Below, one piece after another: positions 46,180 through 55,865 of a stretch of DNA of 64,000 bases. The stretch's first letter is position 1. Each line of letters opens with the position of its first letter. Under the pieces are notes generated by a model. That model had not been told where the DNA came from. It did not search any database and saw nothing but the letters and a program-made list of their open reading frames with translations. Origin of the DNA: Microbacterium horticulturae (lineage in GTDB: Bacteria; Actinomycetota; Actinomycetes; Actinomycetales; Microbacteriaceae); assembly GCF_029094505.1 (NCBI RefSeq), contig NZ_CP119108.1, positions 1,736,001-1,800,000 on the forward strand, written 5' to 3'. The position numbers and the translations under genes are program-made.

Positions 46180-47608
46180 CTATGCCACGTCCGGCCTGGT
46201 CATCAGGGGCGCGCGCAGATGCAGCAGAAGGTCCGGGCCCGTCAGCGGGACCGTCGTCCAGCGTGCGCGCGCGACGCCGGTGACGGCATGGACCGTGAGC
46301 CGCACGCGATGCGGGCTCGCGATGACGTAGAGATCGGCGACGAAGAGATCACCCTGCCACGCGCCGGCCGCGCGAACGGGACGGCCGAGCGGCGAGCTCT
46401 CGGCCCAGCACCCATGACCGAGCTCGATGTCGAGCAATTCGTCGAATCGCGCCCGCCAGCCGCCGTCGATCGGCTCGAGGAGCAGCCCCGTTCCTCCGGG
46501 GAGCGCGTCGCCCAGGCCAGATATCTCCAGCGTCGCTCCGACGGGCAGGAGAGGCCCTGGTGCGCCCTCGGGCATCGTCAATGCCAGAGCAAGCAGGCGC
46601 TCTGCGAGGGCGTCATCATCGGCCGCGCCGTCGAGCACATCCATCCCCGGAAGCAGGCACTCCCAGACGGCGTCGAGCGCGTCTTGCGCCTCCCGCACTT
46701 CCCGCTGAGCCGAGGTGACGACGACCACGAGATCGCATGAGGGAACAACGACGCAGTATTGCCCGAAGGCGCCGAAACCGTGGAAGCCGTGGCGCGACAT
46801 CCAGAACTGATAGCCGTATCCACTGAGGAAGTCGGGGCCGTCCGAACCTTCCTCGGAGCGCCGGCCGGCGATGTGCGACCGGGTCGCACGCTCCACGTAG
46901 TCGCGCGGTATCAGCTGCTGGTCACCCCAGCGACCTCCGCGCAGCAGAAGCTCGCCGAAGGCGGCCACCGACTCGGTCGTCAGGTGCAGTCCGTGAAAGC
47001 CGAAAGCACGACCGCTGGCGACCCGGTCCCACTCCGCCTCCTTGATGCCCATGGGGCGGAACAGCCGCTCCTCCAGATACTCGGCAAGACCTCGGCCGGT
47101 GACCTTCTCCACCATGCGTGCCAGGACGAAGGTCGTCGCGTTGTCATAGGTGTGCGCCTGCCCCAGGCCCTCCGTGAACGGCACGCGCAGGAACCCCTTG
47201 ATGAGGTCGCCCGGCTCCAGCCGCCATGCCTCTTCGAGGCTGTCCACCGCATGCCCGGCACTCATCGCGAGCAGGTGATGCACGGTCACCGCAGCGCCCT
47301 GGGGGGACACATCATCGGGCACGTGCTCAGGCAGCACGTCGACCACGCGGTCGTCGAGCGAGAGCAGGCCGTCGGCGATCACCATGCCGACCGCGATCGA
47401 GGTGAACGACTTCGTGAGCGAATACAGCAGGTGCGGCTGGTCGGCCGTGTACGGCGCCCACCAGCCCTCGGCGGCGACGCTCCCGTGCCGCACCACCATC
47501 ACCGAGTGGCATTCGACGCCTAGCTGCTCGAGTCGGTCCAGCAGCGCACCGACCGCGCGAGAGGAGACGCCGACGGCGGCTGGGGCGGACCGGTCCAAGA
47601 GACGGCGT

Positions 47609-47616
<8 letters not shown>
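46180..47616 (-). CDS. Beta-lactamase family serine hydrolase
   Basis: This 478-residue class C beta-lactamase/penicillin-binding-like protein has the S-x-x-K motif YSLTKSFTS (Ser66, Lys69) and a YDNATTFVLARMVEKVTG segment supplying the Tyr-x-Asn motif. The N-terminus has no signal peptide, so it is cytosolic and more probably an esterase or peptidase than a periplasmic beta-lactamase. A C-terminal domain of about 140 residues is beta-rich. Its start overlaps the end of the UvrA-like gene by 8 nt, so the two form a unit. Confidence 0.86.
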
Positions 47617-49954
<2,338 letters not shown>

Positions 49955-49961
49955 GAGCCAC

Positions 49962-49967
49962 AGCGTA
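49962..49967 (-). promoter_or_regulatory. Candidate -10 (TACGCT), leaderless uvrA-like gene
   Basis: On the minus strand TACGCT ends seven bases before the ATG at 49954. Confidence 0.5.
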
Positions 49968-50005
49968 CGGCAGCGTGTCGGCGGCGGGCCAGGATGAGGC
50001 GCCAC

Positions 50006-50011
50006 TAGGGT
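50006..50011 (+). promoter_or_regulatory. Candidate -10 (TAGGGT) for the HdeD-like gene
   Basis: TAGGGT lies 46 bases before the ATG at 50058; the leader carries an AGAAAGG ribosome binding site. Confidence 0.45.
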
Positions 50012-50057
50012 GGGCCAGGAAAGGCCTCACAGGTAAATCTCAGAAAGGCACTCCCCC

Positions 50058-50621
50058 ATGTCCACAGATACCTCGCCGGCCGCCAAGTCCGCGGTCAACG
50101 GCATCCGCACGTTCCTCGGTCTCTCCGGCCTCGTCGCGCTCATCGTCGGCATCCTGGTCCTGGTCTGGCCGGCCAAAACCGCCGTCGTCGTCACCGCGAT
50201 CATCGCGATCTATGCGATCGTGGGCGGTCTCGTCTACCTCGGGCTCGGCATCTTCTCGCGAACGATGGGCGGCTGGGCCCGCGTCGGCCACCTCGTCCTC
50301 GGACTGCTCTACATCGTCGCCGGCATCATCGCCTTCACGAACCTGCAGCACACCGCGGTGTGGCTCGCCGTCTTCCTCGGCATCCTGGTCGGCATCATGT
50401 GGATCGTCGAGGGCGTTGTCGCTCTGACGACCCTGGGCGGCGCGGCGTCGAAGGGCCTCACGGTCTTCTTCGCGATCTTGAGCATCATCGCCGGCATCAT
50501 CCTGCTGATGTCGCCGCTGTGGGGCGCGATCGTGCTGTGGTGGCTGCTGGGCATCTCGCTGGTGGTGCTGGGCATCCTCCAGATCGTGCGCGCCTTCACG
50601 TTCAGCCCGAAGTCGCTCTGA
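50058..50621 (+). CDS. HdeD/DUF308 family membrane protein
   Basis: The product is 187 residues with six hydrophobic helices in three pairs (LSGLVALIVGILVLVWPAKT with following VVVTAIIAIYAIVGGLVYLG, and so on), the DUF308 repeat pattern with the WP(A/x)xT motif at the end of the first helix. HdeD was found in the acid-resistance island of E. coli; the role of the actinobacterial proteins is not known. The start has the short polar N-terminus usual in the family. A strong terminator follows. Confidence 0.85.
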   Translation: MSTDTSPAAKSAVNGIRTFLGLSGLVALIVGILVLVWPAKTAVVVTAIIAIYAIVGGLVYLGLGIFSRTMGGWARVGHLVLGLLYIVAGIIAFTNLQHTAVWLAVFLGILVGIMWIVEGVVALTTLGGAASKGLTVFFAILSIIAGIILLMSPLWGAIVLWWLLGISLVVLGILQIVRAFTFSPKSL

Positions 50622-50630
50622 TCACGACCT

Positions 50631-50669
50631 GACGAAGGCCCCGGGAGATCTTCTCCCGGGGCCTTCGTC
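50631..50669. terminator. Strong bidirectional terminator between hdeD-like and SDR genes
   Basis: An 18-bp perfect stem (GACGAAGGCCCCGGGAGA and its complement) with a TCT loop lies 10 bases after the hdeD-like stop and just before the convergent SDR stop. It serves both genes. Confidence 0.88.
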
Positions 50670-50675
50670 GTCGGC

Positions 50676-51440
50676 TCACTCCGCGGTGAACGAGCTGGTG
50701 TCGCCCACGAGACGGATGTTGTCGGCGGGGATCGGGTCGATCGCCGCCTGTGCGACCTCGGCCGCGAACTCGGCCACGTTGTAGAGCTTGCCCGCCGCCT
50801 CACGACGGGAGGCGATGGCGTCGGGGTTCATACGGTTCAGCAGCGTTGCGGTGATCGTGCCCTCGATCATGTCGCCCGAGACGACGACGAACTCGACCCC
50901 CTTCTCGGTCAACTGCGGAATCCGCTCGCGCAGCGCGTCCTCGCCCGCGCGCTTCGAGAGCGCGACGGCCTCGTACTCGGGCATGGTCTCAGTGGTACGG
51001 ATGAAGTGCGCCTGATGGCTCGTCACGAACACGACGCGCGAACCGGCCGACATCAGCGGCAGCGCCGCTTGGAGCACGCGCACCTGGGCGTCGCGGTTGA
51101 GCTGCAGCGCGTAGTCCTCGGCCATGCCTGATTCCATGCCGCCCGAGGCATTGAGCACGAGCACGTCCAGACCGCCGAACGTCGAGGCGACCTTCGCGAA
51201 CATCTCGTCGACCGACGCCTGGTCGGTGAGATCGGCGGCCACGGTCAGCGCCTGTACCCCGAGCTCGCTGAGCTGGGTCGCCAGCCGCTCGGCGCGAGGC
51301 GCTTTGTTGCGGTAGTTGATGATGACGTTCGCGCCGGCCTCGGCCAGGTAGCGCACGGTGTCGGCGCCTATGCCGCGCGATGAACCAGTGACCAGTGCGG
51401 TCTTTCCCGCGAGGGATTCGGGCGGAAGGATCTGGGTCAC
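50676..51440 (-). CDS. SDR family oxidoreductase, atypical active site
   Basis: The product is 254 residues. The Rossmann cofactor loop is VTGSSRGIGADTVRYLAEAG (near residue 16), and the NNAG-like strand is LDVLVLNASGGME. The catalytic region reads MPEYEAVALSKRAGEDALRE, in which the Lys of the usual Tyr-x-x-x-Lys is present but the residue four before it is Val; a Tyr occurs seven before it. This deviation recurs in an actinobacterial SDR subgroup. It may be a non-catalytic or altered dehydrogenase. AGGAG precedes the GTG start. Confidence 0.85.
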   Translation of the reverse strand: MTQILPPESLAGKTALVTGSSRGIGADTVRYLAEAGANVIINYRNKAPRAERLATQLSELGVQALTVAADLTDQASVDEMFAKVASTFGGLDVLVLNASGGMESGMAEDYALQLNRDAQVRVLQAALPLMSAGSRVVFVTSHQAHFIRTTETMPEYEAVALSKRAGEDALRERIPQLTEKGVEFVVVSGDMIEGTITATLLNRMNPDAIASRREAAGKLYNVAEFAAEVAQAAIDPIPADNIRLVGDTSSFTAE

Positions 51441-51568
51441 GAGAACTCCTGTGGTGAGAGGGATGCCGCAGCCGCACGGACCGCGCCACGAACCGGCGTT
51501 TCGACCTTACCAATGCGGTCGCCGCGCCTGTGCTCCGTGCTAGGTTCGGAGCACGAAGGGGAGGTGGC

Positions 51569-52054
51569 GTGGACGTCATCACGGGGATCGAACAGTTCGC
51601 CTGGATCGCATGGATCGCCTTGATCGCGATCTTCCTCGTGATCGAGATGCTCACCCTGGACTTCACGTTCCTCATGCTGGGCATCGGCAGCCTCGCCGGG
51701 CTCATCGCCGACCTGTTCGGCGCCGAACTGTGGCTCCAGGTCCTCATCGCAGCCCTTGCGGCGGTGCTGCTCATCTTCCTCGTGCGGCCACCGCTGCTGA
51801 ACCGCTTGCGCCGCGGCGAAGACCCGACGCCGTCCAACGTCGCAGCCCTCATCGGAATGCCTGGGCTCGTGCTGTCGACCGTGACGCGGCTGGGTGGTCT
51901 CGTCAAGCTCGACAACGGTGAGACGTGGACCGCCCGCACCGCTGATGACACGGCATCCTTCCCACCCGATACGCACGTGCGCGTCGACCGCATCGAGGGC
52001 GCCACGGCCTACGTGCACACCGACGCCGACTTCCCACAGGAGGGCCAGGTATGA
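51569..52054 (+). CDS. NfeD family membrane protein
   Basis: The GTG at 51569 (after GGGGAGG) gives 161 residues; the alternative ATG at 51530 lacks a ribosome binding site. Three hydrophobic helices (FAWIAWIALIAIFLVIEMLT, FTFLMLGIGSLAGLIADLF, LQVLIAALAAVLLIFLV) precede an OB-fold C-terminal domain (GLVLSTVTRLGGLVKLDNGE..WTAR). This is the short NfeD without a protease domain. It is encoded immediately before an SPFH protein and overlaps it by 4 nt, the classic NfeD-stomatin pair that organises membrane domains. Confidence 0.87.
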   Translation: MDVITGIEQFAWIAWIALIAIFLVIEMLTLDFTFLMLGIGSLAGLIADLFGAELWLQVLIAALAAVLLIFLVRPPLLNRLRRGEDPTPSNVAALIGMPGLVLSTVTRLGGLVKLDNGETWTARTADDTASFPPDTHVRVDRIEGATAYVHTDADFPQEGQV

Positions 52055-53016
52055 CACCGGCGCAGTACATCCCCACCATCGTCGGGTGGGTGCTGGCGAT
52101 CGCGATCGCGATCTTCGTGATCGTCGCGATCGTCCGGGCGATCCGCATCATCCCGCAGTCGACGGCCGGCGTCGTCGAACGGCTCGGCCGCTATCACAAG
52201 ACGCTGATGCCGGGTCTGAACATTCTGGTCCCCTTCATCGACCGTGTGCGGCCGCTTCTGGACATGCGCGAGCAGGTCGTGACGTTCCCGCCGCAGCCGG
52301 TGATCACCGAAGACAACCTGACCGTCTCGATCGACACGGTTGTGTACTTCCAGGTGAACGACGCCCGCGCGGCCACGTACGAGATCGCCAACTACCTGAG
52401 TGCCGTCGAACAGCTCACGATCACCACTCTGCGCAACGTCGTCGGCGGGCTGAACCTCGAAGAGGCGCTCACCAGCCGTGATGAGATCAACCAGCGTCTT
52501 CGCGCGGTGCTCGACGAGGCCACCGGTAAATGGGGCATCCGCGTCGCGCGCGTGGAGCTGAAGGCCATCGACCCGCCGCTGTCGATCCAGGACTCGATGG
52601 AGAAGCAGATGCGCGCCGAGCGAGACCGCCGTGCGGCCATCCTCACCGCCGAGGGCACGAAGCAGTCCGAGATCCTGAAGGCAGAGGGTGCGCGGCAGTC
52701 CGCGATCCTGACCGCGGAGGGCGACAAGCAGGCTCAGGTGCTGCGCGCCGAGGGCGAGGCGCAGGCCATCCAGGCGGTCTTCGATTCGATCCACAAGGGC
52801 AACCCCGACGACAAGCTGCTGGCCTACCAGTACCTGCTGACCTTGCCGAAGATCGCGGACAGTGCCTCGAGCAAACTCTGGATCATCCCGAGCGAGTTCA
52901 CCGATGCGATGAAGGGCCTCACCGGTGCCTTCGGCGGCAAGATCGCGGAGGCTGCCGCGGCAGCCCGTGCGGCCGAGAGCGGGCAGGAGCCCCCGCTGAC
53001 GCCGCCGACCCCGTGA
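52051..53016 (+). CDS. SPFH/Band 7 (stomatin-like) membrane protein
   Basis: The product is 321 residues. One N-terminal membrane helix (VGWVLAIAIAIFVIVAIVRA) is followed by RIIPQSTAGVVERLGRYHKT, the SPFH start, then LLDMREQVVTFPPQPVITED. A long coiled coil of charged AEGxxQ repeats (AEGTKQSEILKAEGARQSAI and further) runs over residues 195-250. It probably forms oligomers at the membrane inner face. The gene overlaps nfeD by 4 nt and the next GTG start overlaps its stop, so nfeD, this gene and the GDPD are one unit. Confidence 0.9.
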   Translation: MTPAQYIPTIVGWVLAIAIAIFVIVAIVRAIRIIPQSTAGVVERLGRYHKTLMPGLNILVPFIDRVRPLLDMREQVVTFPPQPVITEDNLTVSIDTVVYFQVNDARAATYEIANYLSAVEQLTITTLRNVVGGLNLEEALTSRDEINQRLRAVLDEATGKWGIRVARVELKAIDPPLSIQDSMEKQMRAERDRRAAILTAEGTKQSEILKAEGARQSAILTAEGDKQAQVLRAEGEAQAIQAVFDSIHKGNPDDKLLAYQYLLTLPKIADSASSKLWIIPSEFTDAMKGLTGAFGGKIAEAAAAARAAESGQEPPLTPPTP

Positions 53017-53786
53017 CACATCCCTGGTTCGTCGCCGGTGACACCCCCCGGGTGCTGGCACATCGCGGACTGGTCACGCCCGACGACGCTGCCGACGGCG
53101 TCGTCGAGAACTCGTTCGCGGCCGTCGCCGCCGCACACGCGGCCGGTGCGAGCTATGTCGAGTCGGACTGTCATCTCACCGCCGATGGCGTCGTCGTTCT
53201 GTTCCACGACAGCGACTTGAAGCGCGTGACCGGCGACCCGCGCACCCTCGCGGAGGTCACCGAGCGCGAGCTCGCGGACCTCATGGGCGACCGAGGCGGA
53301 CTCATCACGCTGGCACAGGCGCTCGAGGCCTTTCCCACTCTGCGCTTCAACATCGACGTGAAGGTGGATGCCGCCGCACGGCGCGCCGGCGAGATCATCG
53401 GCCCTTACGCCGACCGGGTGCTCGTGACGAGCTTCTCCGATGCTCGTCGGCGCACCGCACTGGCTGCGGCCTCCACCACCGGCGGGACGCCGGCGACCTC
53501 GGGAGGTCGCGGCACCATCGTCCGCACGCTCGCCGCAGTCCGGCTCGGGCAGCGGGCCCTCGCCGACCGCGTCCTGCGCAGTGTCGATGCCCTTCAAGTA
53601 CCCCAGCGACAGGGCCCCGTGACGGTTCTGACCCGCGGACTGATCGAGGCCGCGCATCGCAACGGGGTGGAGGTTCATGTGTGGACGATCAACGAGGCCG
53701 ACGATATGCGACGCTTGGTGGCATTCGGAGTCGACGGCATCGTCACCGACCGCGCCGATGTCGCGTTCGGTGTGCTCGGTGCCTGA
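53013..53786 (+). CDS. Glycerophosphodiester phosphodiesterase
   Basis: The GTG overlapping the SPFH stop gives 257 residues. The (beta/alpha)8 GDPD signature VLAHRGLVTPDD has the catalytic HR pair near residue 16, the metal ligands are in GASYVESDCHLTADGVVVLF and the second catalytic His in HDSDLKRVTG. There is no signal peptide. It hydrolyses glycerophosphodiesters to glycerol 3-phosphate and an alcohol. The C-terminal VHVWTINEADDMRRL is standard. The link to the SPFH gene may reflect membrane lipid turnover. Confidence 0.92.
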   Translation: MTHPWFVAGDTPRVLAHRGLVTPDDAADGVVENSFAAVAAAHAAGASYVESDCHLTADGVVVLFHDSDLKRVTGDPRTLAEVTERELADLMGDRGGLITLAQALEAFPTLRFNIDVKVDAAARRAGEIIGPYADRVLVTSFSDARRRTALAAASTTGGTPATSGGRGTIVRTLAAVRLGQRALADRVLRSVDALQVPQRQGPVTVLTRGLIEAAHRNGVEVHVWTINEADDMRRLVAFGVDGIVTDRADVAFGVLGA

Positions 53787-53888
53787 TGCGCTGGGATTCC
53801 TCTGTGAATAGCAGGTGCGGCTGGGTCATCTCGGATGATCCGCACAGGTCGTCACGTTATACCTGAGTAGCGACGAGAGGACCACACA

Positions 53889-54263
53889 ATGGCAGACCGC
53901 AGCTTGCGCGGCATCCGACTCGGCGCCCAGAGCCTACAGAGCGAAGAGGGCGTCGTATTCCATGACCGCGTGCAGAAGACGTACGTGTGCACCGTCTGCG
54001 AGCGTGAGACGACGCTGACGTTCGCGGCCGATGCCGAATTCCCCGACACGTGGGAGTGCCGCACCTGCGGCGAAGAGGCCGTGCTCCGCGTCGGCGAGAG
54101 CACCGTCACCGTCGACCACAGCGACGACAAAGTGGCCCGTACGCACTGGGACATGCTCCTGGAGCGTCGCACGATCCCGGAGCTCGAGGAACTGCTGGAA
54201 GAGCGCCTTGCTTTCGTGCGCGCGCGCCGCGGCGAAGGCAACACCTCCAAGCTCAGCGCCTGA
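53889..54263 (+). CDS. rbpA: RNA polymerase-binding protein RbpA
   Basis: The 124-residue protein starts MADRSLRGIRLGAQSLQSEE and has the RbpA zinc-binding core (CTVCERETTLTF and CRTCGEEAVLRV), a basic linker, and the C-terminal sigma-interaction region with ELEELLEERLAFVRARRGE. RbpA is an actinobacterial factor that stabilises open complexes and binds the primary sigma factor. A candidate -10 (TATACC, about 53858) gives a leader of about 20 nt with a GAGAGGA ribosome binding site. A SigR-type pair (GGATG, 18 nt, GTT) overlaps this site but fits the -35 consensus poorly. Confidence 0.97.
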   Translation: MADRSLRGIRLGAQSLQSEEGVVFHDRVQKTYVCTVCERETTLTFAADAEFPDTWECRTCGEEAVLRVGESTVTVDHSDDKVARTHWDMLLERRTIPELEELLEERLAFVRARRGEGNTSKLSA

Positions 54264-55844
54264 TCACTCCTTCTCACGGATGCCGGTCCCATCGGGGCCG
54301 GCATCCGTCGTCTTCGGGCGCCGCAGGCGGGCGAGAACGCCACACATGACGAGCGCCAGGAGGCTCCCCCAGCCCAGAACGACCGACAGCGCGGGGCCGA
54401 TGACCACCGCGGACGTGAGTCCGGTGCGCAACGGCACGTCCTCGAGCAGGGAACCCGCCTTGTCTTTCGTGAGTCCCGCGATCTCCGAGCCGTCGGGCGC
54501 GATCATCTGGCTGGTGCCGACGGTGGAGATGTTCACGACCGCCCGTCCGGTCTCGATCGCGCGCATGCGGGCGAAGGCGAGCTGCTGCAGGTTCTCGTCG
54601 GTGCCGCGGAAGTCGGCGTTGTTCGTCTGGAACATGAACACCTCCGCTCCCCCGTTCGCGCCATCGATGATCACGTCGTCGTAGATCACGTCGAAGCAGA
54701 TCGCGAGCCCGACCCTGACGTCGCCCAGGTCGAAGACGGGCGTGCTCGTTCCGGGCGTGTACTCCCGTTGGATGAGATCGATCAGGTCGGGCGCGAACAG
54801 GCGATAGAGCCACCGGTCCGGAACGTACTCGCCGAACGGCACGGGATGCCGCTTGTCGTACGTCTGCACCGGGTTCTGGGCGCCCGCCTTCCACAACAGA
54901 GACGAGTTGAAGTACGCGTCACCGCGTTGCGTGACGGCGGCGACGATCAGCGGGGCGTCGAGCTCGCGCGAGAGGCCGTCCAGGACGGCGGCCGTGGCGC
55001 TGTCCTGCGTCGGATCGGTGTCCATGCTGCCCTCGGGCCACAGCAGCACGTCCAGATGCTTGCCCAGCAGCGGTGCCGTGGCGTCCAGCTGCGCCTGCAG
55101 CACGTCGTTCGGGCCCCTGCGATCGAAGTAGCCCGTCGGGCCGTTGCCCTGCACGGCGCCCACCCGCAGCGTGCCCGCTGCCGTCGTCGGGAACTGCGGA
55201 ACCGCCACAGTCACGACGGCGACAAGCACCGGCGCGATGAGCAGGCGCAGATCGCGCGGACGCCGAACGCGCGCGTATTCGATGACGGCAGCGCACACGA
55301 AGACGGCGAGGAACGTCAGCCCGTTCACCCCCACCCAGGATGCGGCCTGGGCGAGCGGGCCGTTCACCTGCGTGATCCCGATGCGGCCCCACGGGAACCC
55401 GCCGTACGGGAACGAGCCCAGCAGCAGCTCACGCATCGTCCAGAGTCCTGCGACCAGTGCCGGCAGTAGGGTCACACGCGCCCAGCGGGCGGGCAGCAGC
55501 CGCGGCATCCACCGGTACGCCCATGCGATCGGCACAGCACCCGCGGCCGTCAGCAGTGCCTCGAGGACCGACAGCGCCACCCACGGCACCGGGCCGAGGT
55601 ACCGGCCGGTGAACGACACGTTGATGAGGAAGAACGCGATTCCGAACGCGAAGCCCACCAGAAACGCCGCCCAGGCACGTCGCCCGATGAGGGTCAGCAA
55701 TGTCAGCGGGACGGCCACGAACACCATCGGCCACCAGCTGAGCGCAGGAAAGGCCGTCGTCAGCAGCGCGCCGGCGACGACAGCCGTGAAGGTGGCGATG
55801 CCGAGGGGCAGAACAGGGCGCACAAGAGCGCGGGCATCGGGCAC
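54264..55844 (-). CDS. lnt: Apolipoprotein N-acyltransferase
   Basis: The product is about 526 residues. The N-terminal half has six to eight membrane helices, and the C-terminal nitrilase-fold domain contains the E-K-C triad: LLWPEGSMD, then YDKRHPVPFGEYVPD, then VGLAICFDVIYDD. It N-acylates the diacylated lipoprotein cysteine. The GTG at 55844, six bases after TACCCT, is preferred; a GTG at 55862, 3 nt after the helicase stop, would add six residues. A polyprenol mannosyltransferase domain (as fused in some actinobacteria) is absent. Confidence 0.93.
   Translation of the reverse strand: MPDARALVRPVLPLGIATFTAVVAGALLTTAFPALSWWPMVFVAVPLTLLTLIGRRAWAAFLVGFAFGIAFFLINVSFTGRYLGPVPWVALSVLEALLTAAGAVPIAWAYRWMPRLLPARWARVTLLPALVAGLWTMRELLLGSFPYGGFPWGRIGITQVNGPLAQAASWVGVNGLTFLAVFVCAAVIEYARVRRPRDLRLLIAPVLVAVVTVAVPQFPTTAAGTLRVGAVQGNGPTGYFDRRGPNDVLQAQLDATAPLLGKHLDVLLWPEGSMDTDPTQDSATAAVLDGLSRELDAPLIVAAVTQRGDAYFNSSLLWKAGAQNPVQTYDKRHPVPFGEYVPDRWLYRLFAPDLIDLIQREYTPGTSTPVFDLGDVRVGLAICFDVIYDDVIIDGANGGAEVFMFQTNNADFRGTDENLQQLAFARMRAIETGRAVVNISTVGTSQMIAPDGSEIAGLTKDKAGSLLEDVPLRTGLTSAVVIGPALSVVLGWGSLLALVMCGVLARLRRPKTTDAGPDGTGIREKE
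54276..54308. terminator. Terminator of rbpA, embedded in the lnt coding end
   Basis: A 15-bp hairpin (ACGGATGCCGGTCCC, loop ATC, then its near-complement) lies 13 bases after the rbpA stop and is followed by CGTCTTC. It overlaps the C-terminal codons of the convergent lnt gene (GPDGTGIR), so one sequence is both coding and terminating. It probably acts on both strands only weakly for lnt. Confidence 0.78.
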
Positions 55845-55850
55845 CCTTCC

Positions 55851-55856
55851 AGGGTA
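55851..55856 (-). promoter_or_regulatory. Candidate -10 (TACCCT), leaderless lnt
   Basis: On the minus strand TACCCT ends six bases before the GTG at 55844, between this start and the end of the helicase gene. Confidence 0.5.
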
Positions 55857-55865
55857 GGTCACCGC

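Noticed and set aside
53833..53858. SigR-like promoter (GGATG, 18 nt, GTT) before rbpA
   Set aside because: The -10-like GTT and spacing fit, but the -35 GGATG departs from GGAAT. Streptomyces rbpA is SigR-dependent, so the idea is reasonable, but the match is too weak to list.
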